Assembly (NCBI RefSeq): GCF_003386535.1
Contig: NZ_QTTN01000002.1
Span: 124,001-188,000, forward strand
DNA: 64,000 bases
Direction: 5' to 3'
From: Paenibacillus taihuensis
GTDB lineage: Bacteria > Bacillota > Bacilli > Paenibacillales > Paenibacillaceae
The notes under the pieces were generated by a model that saw nothing but the letters and a program-made list of their open reading frames with translations, ran no database searches and was not told the DNA's origin. The position numbers were made by a program, and so were the translations under genes. This document shows positions 27,547 through 36,644 of the stretch, piece after piece; position 1 is the stretch's first letter; each line of letters opens with the position of its first letter.

Positions 27547-30500
27547 TCACATCGTTTCCAGCTCGACTGTGCTGCCTCGTCCTGCAGGCTCTGATGGCGT
27601 TACGATGAGTCGTCTAGGCAATCTCGCACGCAGCTCCGGCACGTGGCTGATGACGCCAACCGCAAGCGTCTCGTTATGGAGACGCTCAAGTGCCGTAATC
27701 ACGGTATCGAGCAGCTCCGGATCAAGCGTACCGAAGCCTTCATCGAGGAAGAAGAACTGCAGCGGATATTTGCCGCGCAGTTGAATCTGACCAGAGAGCG
27801 CAAGCGCTAGCGCGAGCGAAGCGAGGAAGGTCTCGCCGCCGGACAGCGTCGATACCGGCCTGCGGATGCCGCCGCCTGCATCGTCGCGGATAACGAATCC
27901 GCCGCCGGAGTCGACCTCCAGCGCATAACGGCGCTTCGTCAAGAAGCCAAGCCGCTCGGATGCGGCTCTGCATACTTGCACAAGCTGCTCCTCGGCTACG
28001 TATTCTACGAACGCATTGCCGCGGAATACCGTTTGCAGCGACTTCAACCTGCGGGTGAGCTGCTCCATATCGGTCCGCTTCGCTTCGAGCGCGTTCCAGC
28101 GCTCCTGCTTCTGCTTCAGCTCTTCCTGGTCGCGTTCAGCCTTCGCCGATAGGGCTAGCTGCAGCTCGTTCTCTTCGCGACAGTTCGCAAGCTTCTGGAC
28201 CGCCTCTTCCCACTCTTCATCGGTTTGGCTGCGTCCGGCAAGCTGGTCGCGCAGCAGCTCGATCTGTGCGGAAATTTGCTTGCTTCCTTCATGGAATTCA
28301 GCTGCTTCTTCCGCTAACTTCGTCTGCTCCGCAAGGCGTGGCTGCAGCGCAGCCACTTCTTCGCCGTTCTCGAAAGGCGATCTTGCCAGCTGCGATTCCC
28401 ACTCCGCACGAGCTTCCTCATGCCGGCCGACAGCAGCACGCTCTGCTTCCTGCTCCCTGCTCTGGGTTAGCGCGGCATCTTGCAGCGCTGTCTGCGCAGC
28501 TTCATGGCGCTCGGTAAGCTGCTTCAATGAGCTTCGCAGCACGGCAAGCTCACGCTCAGCCTCAGCAATAAGCTGCGCCGCCGGCACGCCGTCCGTTACT
28601 TGGCGTACCTGTGCTTGCTTCTCCCCAAGCTGTTGCTGCTGGCCTGCAAGCGTCGCAGATAGCGTCGCAGCTTCAAGTTCAGCAGCTTGTGCTTGCTTCG
28701 TGCTGTCCTGCATCGCGAGCGTCGTCTCTTCGATATAGCTGACGCTCTTCTCCAATCTCGCCCGCAGTTCCTCCGACCGATTCTCGCGGCTCGCGAGCTG
28801 CTCAAGCAGTTCCTCTGCATCCTCAGGCAGCAGCTCATTGCCGAACTGCTGCTTCCACTTCACCTGCTCCTCAGCCAGCTGTACATCTGCATGCCGCTGC
28901 TGTTCCAGAGACCGGCTCGCCAGCGCAGCTTGCGTACGATGCTCGCTTGCAGCCTGTTCATGCTTGCGAGCAGCTTCAGCATGCCGATTGCGGCTGGCGT
29001 TGAAGCCCTGCTCCGCCGCCTGCAGCCAAGACTCAAGCTCGGCTATCCGCGTCGACAAAGCGGTGAGCGCTTGCCCAGCGGCTTGGAACGCTTCGGTTGA
29101 CGAGTGGACTTCGGGAGCCGACTCAGCTGGAATAGAGGAATCGGGTTTAGTTGAAACACTAAGTTCAGGCTTAGTTGAGACACTGGATTCAGGCTTAATT
29201 GAGACACTGGATTCAGGAACCGAGTTCTCTTCTTCGCCGTTATCAAACGCGTCTGCGAAGAGGTCGACTTGTTCTACTTCGCCCGAATAGAAGTCGCTAG
29301 TCAACGGCTCACTATGAGGCTCAACAGATTGTGCCGGATCTATCACTTCTGCGATCGCTGCCGCCGCTTCACTTACCGGCTTGAACAATGTCCAGCCTGC
29401 GTTGGAGTCCGCAATCGTTTCTACGCCTAGCGCTTCTAGCAGTCTTACCCGCCCGGAGTCCGCCTTCGTTTGCAGCGGCGCCAAGCGAAGCTGAGCCAGC
29501 TGTACGTGCTTCAAAGCTTGTTCCCACGCAGAAACTTGGCTGCCTTCCGCAATTGCAATTTCTGCAAATAAGGCTCTATCATGAGCGCCATTGTGATCAC
29601 AGGAACCGCAAACCGGGCATGGTTCGCCCGGAGCAAGACCTGCTGCCAGCTGAGCTGCTAATGCTTGACGCTCCTGTTCACGCTGCTCGGCGCGTGTACG
29701 TTCAATCCATTGCGGCAAGCCCCTGCCCATCGCGGACAGATGGCTGCCGATCTCCGACAGCTCGGCGCACACCGGTGCAAGCTGTTCCAGCTGCCCTTGC
29801 ACGCCAGCTTCAGCTTGCTCCTTCTCCGAGCGCGTCGCTTCCAGCTGCAGCTTCGATCGCTCCAGCTGCATCGCAGCCGCCTCGCTCTCGCGCTGCGCTG
29901 CCGTCGCTGCCGCGAGCAAATGCTGGTGCTGCTGCAGCTGCTTGCCGAGCGCACCGCGCTTCTCGCGGTCGGTCGCTGTGAGCTCGACCGACTTCAACTC
30001 TTGCTTCAGCTGCGCCTGCTTCTCCGCGGCGCGGCTGAGCAGCTCTTGCGCTTTGGCCGCCTCCGCGCCAAAGCTCGCTTGCCGCTGTGCCGCATTGCGA
30101 GCGCGCAGCTCGCCTTCGGCCGCGCTCTTCGCAAGCGCAGCGGCTTCGCCCTCGAGCCGCTGCGCTTCCGCGAGCTGGCCGAGCCGCAGCGCCAAGCGTG
30201 GCTCGCCAGAGGCGGCCTCGGCGGCCGACGCCGTCCACGCGGCGGCTGCGGCCGTGGCCGCTTCCAGCCGGGCAGCGTGCGCCAGCCCGGCTGCTTCGCG
30301 GCGCGCCGCGGCAGCGCGCAGCGCCGCGGCGGCATTGCCTGCGGCGGCGAGCGCGGGCGCAATGCGCTCCGCCGCCGCAAGGCGCGCAAGCTCGCGCTCG
30401 AGCGCCGCAATGCGCGGCGCCTCGGCGAGCAGCTCCGCTTGCCTCGCCTCCTTGCTGCGCAGCGCGGTCAAGCGCTCGCGCACATGCAGCTGCTCCGCGT

Positions 30501-31233
30501 GCAGCCGCTCCGCATCCGCGAGCGCGGCGCGCGCCGCCGCCGCCGCAGCAGCCGCTTCGCGGTAACGCGCCTCCGCGGCTGCCACCGCTTCGGCCGAGGC
30601 GTCGCCGAGGCCATGCTGCTCGGCCGCCGCCTCATTCAGCGCGGCTTCCGCCGCTTTCATGCGCTGGTTCAGCTTCAGCGCCAAACCATCGCCGAACCGT
30701 TCCAGCCGGAATAACCGCTGGAGCATCGAACGGCGATCCTTGCCCGTCAGCGACAGAAACTCCGCGAACTTCCCTTGCGGAAGCACAACGGCGCGAGTGA
30801 AATCCTGCATACCCAGCCCAATATGCGCCTCGACGCAGCGCGTCACATCCGCAAGCTTGTCCGCGATGACGATGTCGCCTGCGTCCGTCATCTCCACGAA
30901 CCGGCTGACCGTATTGCTGACGGTCACGTCGCCGCTCCGCTTGAACTGCCGTTCGACGCGGTAGCGCTTCTTCTCCCCCGCGCCTGCCAGCTCGAACGTA
31001 AAAGCAACGGCGAGCGTCTTCTCCGCCTGGTTCATAATCCCTTGCGTTCCGTTCGCGGCACGCTCGACCTTGCCGTAGAGCGCAAGCGTGACGGCATCGA
31101 GAATACTCGATTTGCCGCTGCCCGTCGGTCCGAAAATCCCGAAAACGCCAGCTTCGGTCAGCCGCTCGAAGTCAACCTCCTGCGACTCCCGATAACTCTG
31201 CAAGCCGCTTAATTTCAACAATATCGGCTTCAT
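27547..31233 (-). CDS. sbcC: Exonuclease SbcC (SMC-like ATPase subunit)
   Basis: ATPase subunit of the SbcCD nuclease, the bacterial Rad50 counterpart, which removes hairpins and protein-blocked DNA ends. Walker A GPTGSGKSSIL is at residues 35-45 and Walker B FFFLDEGFGTLD near 1145-1156, with the ABC signature LSGGETFLASL before it. Long coiled coils flank a zinc hook CPVCGSC near 540. At 1228 residues it is longer than typical (about 1050-1150), partly through an Ala-rich coil and a Ser/Pro repeat after the hook. Its ATG overlaps the sbcD stop (ATGA). Confidence 0.96.
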   Translation of the reverse strand: MKPILLKLSGLQSYRESQEVDFERLTEAGVFGIFGPTGSGKSSILDAVTLALYGKVERAANGTQGIMNQAEKTLAVAFTFELAGAGEKKRYRVERQFKRSGDVTVSNTVSRFVEMTDAGDIVIADKLADVTRCVEAHIGLGMQDFTRAVVLPQGKFAEFLSLTGKDRRSMLQRLFRLERFGDGLALKLNQRMKAAEAALNEAAAEQHGLGDASAEAVAAAEARYREAAAAAAAARAALADAERLHAEQLHVRERLTALRSKEARQAELLAEAPRIAALERELARLAAAERIAPALAAAGNAAAALRAAAARREAAGLAHAARLEAATAAAAAWTASAAEAASGEPRLALRLGQLAEAQRLEGEAAALAKSAAEGELRARNAAQRQASFGAEAAKAQELLSRAAEKQAQLKQELKSVELTATDREKRGALGKQLQQHQHLLAAATAAQRESEAAAMQLERSKLQLEATRSEKEQAEAGVQGQLEQLAPVCAELSEIGSHLSAMGRGLPQWIERTRAEQREQERQALAAQLAAGLAPGEPCPVCGSCDHNGAHDRALFAEIAIAEGSQVSAWEQALKHVQLAQLRLAPLQTKADSGRVRLLEALGVETIADSNAGWTLFKPVSEAAAAIAEVIDPAQSVEPHSEPLTSDFYSGEVEQVDLFADAFDNGEEENSVPESSVSIKPESSVSTKPELSVSTKPDSSIPAESAPEVHSSTEAFQAAGQALTALSTRIAELESWLQAAEQGFNASRNRHAEAARKHEQAASEHRTQAALASRSLEQQRHADVQLAEEQVKWKQQFGNELLPEDAEELLEQLASRENRSEELRARLEKSVSYIEETTLAMQDSTKQAQAAELEAATLSATLAGQQQQLGEKQAQVRQVTDGVPAAQLIAEAERELAVLRSSLKQLTERHEAAQTALQDAALTQSREQEAERAAVGRHEEARAEWESQLARSPFENGEEVAALQPRLAEQTKLAEEAAEFHEGSKQISAQIELLRDQLAGRSQTDEEWEEAVQKLANCREENELQLALSAKAERDQEELKQKQERWNALEAKRTDMEQLTRRLKSLQTVFRGNAFVEYVAEEQLVQVCRAASERLGFLTKRRYALEVDSGGGFVIRDDAGGGIRRPVSTLSGGETFLASLALALALSGQIQLRGKYPLQFFFLDEGFGTLDPELLDTVITALERLHNETLAVGVISHVPELRARLPRRLIVTPSEPAGRGSTVELETM
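29140..29217. repeat. 24-bp tandem repeat inside sbcC (about 3.2 copies)
   Basis: Three copies of a 24-bp unit (29140-29163, 29164-29187, 29188-29211) plus six bases of a fourth. Copies 2 and 3 differ at one base. The period is a multiple of three and encodes SVSTKPES-type octapeptides in SbcC, just after the zinc hook region. Confidence 0.85.
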
Positions 31234-32453
31234 GCGCTCTCCCCTCCAGCCTGCTGCTCTAGCACTTCTTCCGAAGAAGGGGGCAGCGATTCTTCATCTT
31301 CCACGATAAGCTCCAGGAACAGCTGCACGGTCTCCGCATCCGGCTCCGCTCCGCCCGTTTGACGGGAGAAGAAGCGGCGGAACAGCTCTTCGGCCGGAAG
31401 CTGCTCGCGTGTACGGTGGTCCGCCTCCAGCGACTCCGCCTGCTCCGGGTAGACCGGACGAATATGAACGAGACCATCTTGAAGCTTGCGCAGCTGTTGT
31501 ACATGCTGCAGAGTCATCGCCTCGGTCATCCTTACATCGAGGTCAATCCATGCGCGCGAATCACGTCCTTCCTCTATCCACGAGTACACCTCGCTAAGGC
31601 CGCCTTTTGCCGTCCACTTCACAAGCGGTCTGCCGGAGCTAAGCAGGATCTCCTGAGGCACGATAAGCTTGCCTGGCTCCGCATCGAACACCGTCACCGA
31701 CTTCGCTTGTCCCGCTTCCGAGAAGCTGTACGCAAGCGGCGATCCGCTGTAACGCATCGTCTCGTCTCCGGCAACACGCTGCGGCCGGTGCAAATGCCCG
31801 AGTGCCACATACTGCGCGCCGATTCGGAGCGCGGACGGATCAACCGTATACGCGCCGCCGATTTGGATTGGCCGCTCGGAATCTGTCTCCAAGCCTCCAA
31901 GCACATAGATATGGCTCATCGCCAAGTTCACCGTATCCGGCCGGAACGCAGCGCCGAGCTGATCCATCAGCCGTCCTACCCGCTCCGAATACGCGGAACG
32001 AAGCACGCCTTCATCTGTCGCTTCGCTCAGCAACTCCCGTAGGCGCGACTCCGACGGGTACGGCAGCGCTGCGATGATCGCCCGCTCGCCTGTTCTCGCC
32101 ACGTCGATCACCATCGGCTCAGCAGTCGGCATGCCGACGAGCTGAATCCCGCTGCGCGCCGCAAGCGGAGCCGAAGCCGACACCCGCTCCGGATGATCGT
32201 GATTGCCCGCAATGACCGCGATCGTTCTTCGTCCGCCATCAGCCAACCGGGCTACCGCCTCATAAAACAACTGCTCTGCCGCTGCAGGCGGATTGACAGA
32301 GTCATAGACATCCCCTGCGAGCATGACGAGATCGATCTGTTCATCTTGAACAATCTGAACAAGCTCATCGACAAAAGCCGCTTGCTCCTCCAACCGGCTG
32401 CGTCCCTCAAGAGAACGTCCAAAATGCCAGTCTGCCGTATGCAGTATGCGCAT
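31230..32453 (-). CDS. sbcD: Exonuclease SbcD (Mre11-like nuclease subunit)
   Basis: Metallophosphoesterase subunit of SbcCD, 407 residues. The Mn-binding motifs are ordered as expected: DWHFG (DxH), GDVYD, GNHDHPER, and a later GHLHRPQ. AGGGGGAGGG precedes ATG 32453. It overlaps sbcC by four bases and follows addA by 21 bp, so addB-addA-sbcD-sbcC reads as one DNA-end-processing operon. Confidence 0.97.
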   Translation of the reverse strand: MRILHTADWHFGRSLEGRSRLEEQAAFVDELVQIVQDEQIDLVMLAGDVYDSVNPPAAAEQLFYEAVARLADGGRRTIAVIAGNHDHPERVSASAPLAARSGIQLVGMPTAEPMVIDVARTGERAIIAALPYPSESRLRELLSEATDEGVLRSAYSERVGRLMDQLGAAFRPDTVNLAMSHIYVLGGLETDSERPIQIGGAYTVDPSALRIGAQYVALGHLHRPQRVAGDETMRYSGSPLAYSFSEAGQAKSVTVFDAEPGKLIVPQEILLSSGRPLVKWTAKGGLSEVYSWIEEGRDSRAWIDLDVRMTEAMTLQHVQQLRKLQDGLVHIRPVYPEQAESLEADHRTREQLPAEELFRRFFSRQTGGAEPDAETVQLFLELIVEDEESLPPSSEEVLEQQAGGESA

Positions 32454-32474
32454 CGCCAGTTTCCCTCCCCCTCG

Positions 32475-35400
32475 TTAAAACAATTTTATCGCACGTCCCC
32501 CATCGAAGAAGAACACGTAACATTCGTTGATTTTTCGGCCAATGACCGACTCTATCGCTTCCGCGTAAAGCGTCAGCTGGAACCGGTGGCGCTCAGCCGC
32601 CTGCTCCCACTGCTTCATCTGAATCCGGTCTGTTTTATAGTCAAGCAGCACGAGCCCTTGCTCATCTTCGAATAAACAGTCGATGACCCCTTGGATAAGA
32701 ATCGGCTCTTCCTCCAGCGATTTCTCCGAACCCGGGTAAACACGCGAAGCCGGGAAAGTCACGCTGAACGGCGTCTCGCGCCGCACCCACTTCGCTTCCA
32801 TCAACCGTTTGCCAACCCCGCTCTCGAAAAATGCCGCCGAGCCCGCGATATCAACCGCATCGGCTTGCTGCTTAGACAGCATGGTCTGCTCTCGCAAACG
32901 CTGGACGGCTTGACGAACCGTTTCTTCAGACACCTCGCCTGTCAGCGGGATATGCTGCATGACCAAGTGGCTCACGGTTCCCCGCTCCGCCGCAGTGAGC
33001 GAAGCCTCTTCCATGAACTTCGGACGACGCAGACGGAACGTATACTCGCCACCGCCTCTAGGCGCAGTCGCTTCAAACTTTCTCTCGGCCGCGGCTGAAG
33101 GCTTCTCCTCATGAACAAGGCTTGCTGCCTCCTCATCGAAGAAGAGCTCTACCTGCCCTGCCTGCCCTACTTCTTCGTGCGGCGCCATTTCCAGCTCTAA
33201 ACCCTCGTCCGGCTCTATCGCTCCTCCGGCATCCGCCAAGCTCGCCGCCTCAGCAATCTCAGGCAGCAACAGCGCAGCTTCATCCTCGCCGATCTCGGCA
33301 TGCAGCCGTTTCATCTCGGTTACGGACGTTTTGGCCGCCGTCGTCGTCGCTGCCGCGTACGGATAACGCCAGCTAAGCCGCCGATCTATCTCGATAGCCG
33401 CTTCTTCTGAGGCAGGCAGCGGAACGAGTGATTGAACAGCCTGCATCCGCTCTGCAAAAGCAATCATCGCTTCGCTATCCTCCGCGGCAGCCGCAGCTGC
33501 TTCAAGCCCCAGCACAGACGCTGGAACGACTGCCGTTTTCCAATCCTTGAACGCACGAAGACGGCTAAGTTCATCCATAACTTCCGGCGGCTGCACCGTC
33601 TCTGCCGCTTCTTCCACCACATTCTCCGGTGCTTCAAGAGCTAATTCCTCATCGACTTGCTCCACCACAATCGGAATGCCTGCCTCCATAGCCAGCGGTC
33701 CGAGCCAATCAATAAACTTGGACGCGCCCGCAATGCGGAAGTCAGGCAGCTGACCGTCGCGGTCAACTGCAGACGCCCATCGCTGAAGCTGCTTCTCGGC
33801 ATCGGCAACCGTGCCGACAAGGAACATTTTCTCCTTCGGTCTCGTGAGCGCCACGTACAGAATCCGCATCTCCTCCGCGAGCGTCTCCATGCCAAGCCGC
33901 TGGCGAATCGCCAAATGCGGCAGCGTCGGATAGCTTACGCGAAGCTCCGTATCGACATAGCGCGGCCCAAAGCCGAGCTGCTTGTGCATCAAGAATGGAC
34001 TCGTCAGATCGCGTTTGTTAAACTGCTTGCCAAGCCCCGCCGCGAACACGACTGGGAACTCAAGCCCCTTACTCTTATGAATGGACATGATGCGAACGAC
34101 ATCTTCCTGCTCGCCCAGCGCTCTCGCTGTTCCGAGGTCGCCGCCGCTCTCCCGCATTCGATCGATAAAACGAAGGAAACGGAACAAGCCGCGCAGCGTC
34201 GTCGCCTCGTATTGGCGGGTACGGTCATGCAGCGCGCGCAAGTTCGCTTGCCGCTGCAGGCCGCCTGTCATGCCGCCGACGAGATCGTAATAGCCGGTTT
34301 CCCGGTAAATGCGCCATAGCAAATCGGCGAGCGAGCCTTGCCGCGCTTCTTCCCGCCACGCTTCAAGCGCAGTGAGGAAATGAATGAGCTTGCGTTGTGT
34401 CGCTTCCGGGAACGAAGGATCATCCGCTGCGAGACGAACTGCCTCGTAATAGGCGATTCGACCGCCTGCGATCCGGATGAGCGCAAGCTCTTCGCCTGTT
34501 AATCCGACGAGCGGTGAACGAAGCGTCCCCGCAAGCGGAATATCTTGATACGGGTTGTCGATGACGCGCAGCAGCGACAGCATCGTCTCTACTTCCGTCG
34601 CTTCGAAGTAACCGCTGCTCAGCTCCGCATAGGCTGGAATGCCATGCTGCTGAAGCTCCTCGATAATCGTTGGCGCCCACTGCTTGTCAGCCCGCAGGAG
34701 GATGACGATATCGCGCCATGCGAGCGGACGCTTCCGCCCTTTTTTGCCATCGTAAACTTGGAATGGCTCTTCGATTGCAGCGCCTTCGGCAGTCTGCAAG
34801 CCTTTCAATCGAAGAATCTGGCTAGCGATCCAGCGCGCCTCAAGCTGCACCGTCTGCAAATCTTCAGCCGGTTCCGCTCCGCCTTCAACTTCGCCTTCAC
34901 TATCGCTGTTCTCTTCCGATTCATCGACCGCACTGCCTGCGCCTTTGCCTTTATCAAGAACCGCGAACTCTACCGCATAGCGCTCAGGTGCTCCGCCGTC
35001 GCTAGCAGACGGATATGACGCGCCGCATACAAGCTCGGCCCGTTCGTCATAATCCATCTCCGCTGCCTTCTCGCGCATAATGGCCCGGAACACATTGTTG
35101 ACGCCGTCGACCACCTCTTGGCGGCTGCGGAAATTACGTGCCAGATCGATACGAACGCCATACTCTTGATCAGTGTCGGCACTTTTCTCGCTATCCTCGT
35201 TGACATCCGCTTTCCGCATGTCATCGGAAGTCAAATAAGTTTTATATTTACGCAGGAACAAGCCCGGCTCCGCCAAACGGAACCTATAGATGCTCTGCTT
35301 CACGTCGCCGACCATGAACCGATTGCCTTTGCCAGACCGCGAGATCAAGGAGACGATCGCTTCCTGCACCATGTTCGTATCCTGGTACTCATCTAGCAGC

Positions 35401-36644
35401 ACCTCTTGGAATTGCTGCTGGTATTCGATCGCAGCTGCCGAAGGGACCATCTCCGTCGGAGTAGACGAGCTGTCTCGCAAAATCCGCAAGCAATAGTGCT
35501 CCATATCCCCGAAGTCGATGAGGCCTTTCTCGAGCTTGGCGGCTTCGAATCGGTTGCCGAATTCATCGGCAAGTCCCGCCAGCGTCTCCATCAGCGGCGC
35601 CATCTCGAGCAGTTCCGCAGCGAATTGCTCTGGCGTGCGGGTAAACAGCTCGTCGGTCATATCTGCGATCATCTTCTTCACCGAGTCGCGTAAATCTTTT
35701 GCCTGCTCCTGCAGCGCTTTGTCGCATGCACCCCCGCGCTGGCTCTTCAGCTTGCCGAAGCTTGCTGCCGTGAACGCTTCGTGCCACGTCTCCCACGGCT
35801 CGTGGTTCACTTTGCGCTGCAGGGCATGAATGACGTTCAAGTCATCCTGGAACGTCTCCGCATATGCGTCAGGACCTGCAGGCAGTCGAGTTATATCCAT
35901 CGCCTGTTCAAGCAAGCTCTGCGCGCCTTGCAGCGATAAGTTCACTGAATCTGCTAAGCTCTGCACCCACTCCGTACGCCCGAGCTCCTCGGCATCACGC
36001 ACGCGGAATGCTGCCGCTGTATCTTGCAGCCATGCTTTCGGCCAAGGATGGCTCTGCGAGAAGCCGTACAGCTTCATGACGAGCGCATAGAGAGGCTCAT
36101 CGCCGCGTTCTCCGCCGAACCGCTCCACAAGCTCCAGGAAATCTAATCCCTCTTCGCTTTCCACCGCTGCATAACGCTCCTCAAACAACGCATCGAGCAC
36201 ATCCATCCGCAGCAGCTCTGCTTCAGTTTCGTTCGCAATGCGGAAGCCCGGATCGAGCCCAATCAGCGAGTAATAGCGCCGAATGACATCCAGACAGAAG
36301 GAGTGGAGCGTCGTAATAGACGCACGCCCCATGAGGGCGAGCTGCCTCCGCAGATGGTCGGAGCCCGGATTCTTGTCGAGCTCCTTCTCGAGCGCGATTC
36401 GGATCCGCTCTTTCATTTCGGAGGCAGCCGCTTTGGTAAAGGTCGCGACGAGCAGTCTGTCTACGTCGGTATCCGCAGATATTTTGCGAATGATCCGCTC
36501 GACGAGGACGGCTGTTTTGCCGGAGCCCGCAGCCGCGGCAACAAGAATGTTGCTCCCGCTCGTTACAATGGCGCGCCATTGATCATCCGTCCATGTGCTG
36601 CCGATCGGCTTTGGCGGTATATTCGTTATCGCTGTCGTCGTCAT
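32475..36644 (-). CDS. addA: ATP-dependent helicase/nuclease subunit A
   Basis: AddA of the AddAB helicase-nuclease, which processes double-strand breaks and loads RecA at Chi. 1389 residues: UvrD-type helicase with Walker A AAAGSGKTAVLVERI (about 36-50), LLDEYQDTN motif II, and a C-terminal RecB-family nuclease with GVIDCLF and LLDYKTD. It is longer than B. subtilis AddA (1232) through acidic, Glu/Ala-rich linkers around residues 575-600 and 1000-1160. ATG overlaps addB by four bases. Confidence 0.97.
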   Translation of the reverse strand: MTTTAITNIPPKPIGSTWTDDQWRAIVTSGSNILVAAAAGSGKTAVLVERIIRKISADTDVDRLLVATFTKAAASEMKERIRIALEKELDKNPGSDHLRRQLALMGRASITTLHSFCLDVIRRYYSLIGLDPGFRIANETEAELLRMDVLDALFEERYAAVESEEGLDFLELVERFGGERGDEPLYALVMKLYGFSQSHPWPKAWLQDTAAAFRVRDAEELGRTEWVQSLADSVNLSLQGAQSLLEQAMDITRLPAGPDAYAETFQDDLNVIHALQRKVNHEPWETWHEAFTAASFGKLKSQRGGACDKALQEQAKDLRDSVKKMIADMTDELFTRTPEQFAAELLEMAPLMETLAGLADEFGNRFEAAKLEKGLIDFGDMEHYCLRILRDSSSTPTEMVPSAAAIEYQQQFQEVLLDEYQDTNMVQEAIVSLISRSGKGNRFMVGDVKQSIYRFRLAEPGLFLRKYKTYLTSDDMRKADVNEDSEKSADTDQEYGVRIDLARNFRSRQEVVDGVNNVFRAIMREKAAEMDYDERAELVCGASYPSASDGGAPERYAVEFAVLDKGKGAGSAVDESEENSDSEGEVEGGAEPAEDLQTVQLEARWIASQILRLKGLQTAEGAAIEEPFQVYDGKKGRKRPLAWRDIVILLRADKQWAPTIIEELQQHGIPAYAELSSGYFEATEVETMLSLLRVIDNPYQDIPLAGTLRSPLVGLTGEELALIRIAGGRIAYYEAVRLAADDPSFPEATQRKLIHFLTALEAWREEARQGSLADLLWRIYRETGYYDLVGGMTGGLQRQANLRALHDRTRQYEATTLRGLFRFLRFIDRMRESGGDLGTARALGEQEDVVRIMSIHKSKGLEFPVVFAAGLGKQFNKRDLTSPFLMHKQLGFGPRYVDTELRVSYPTLPHLAIRQRLGMETLAEEMRILYVALTRPKEKMFLVGTVADAEKQLQRWASAVDRDGQLPDFRIAGASKFIDWLGPLAMEAGIPIVVEQVDEELALEAPENVVEEAAETVQPPEVMDELSRLRAFKDWKTAVVPASVLGLEAAAAAAEDSEAMIAFAERMQAVQSLVPLPASEEAAIEIDRRLSWRYPYAAATTTAAKTSVTEMKRLHAEIGEDEAALLLPEIAEAASLADAGGAIEPDEGLELEMAPHEEVGQAGQVELFFDEEAASLVHEEKPSAAAERKFEATAPRGGGEYTFRLRRPKFMEEASLTAAERGTVSHLVMQHIPLTGEVSEETVRQAVQRLREQTMLSKQQADAVDIAGSAAFFESGVGKRLMEAKWVRRETPFSVTFPASRVYPGSEKSLEEEPILIQGVIDCLFEDEQGLVLLDYKTDRIQMKQWEQAAERHRFQLTLYAEAIESVIGRKINECYVFFFDGGRAIKLF

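Noticed and set aside
29665-30714. Plus-strand open frames of up to 349 codons opposite sbcC
   Set aside because: They arise from the GC- and Ala-rich coiled-coil codons; products are Arg/Ala low complexity and overlap one another in several frames.
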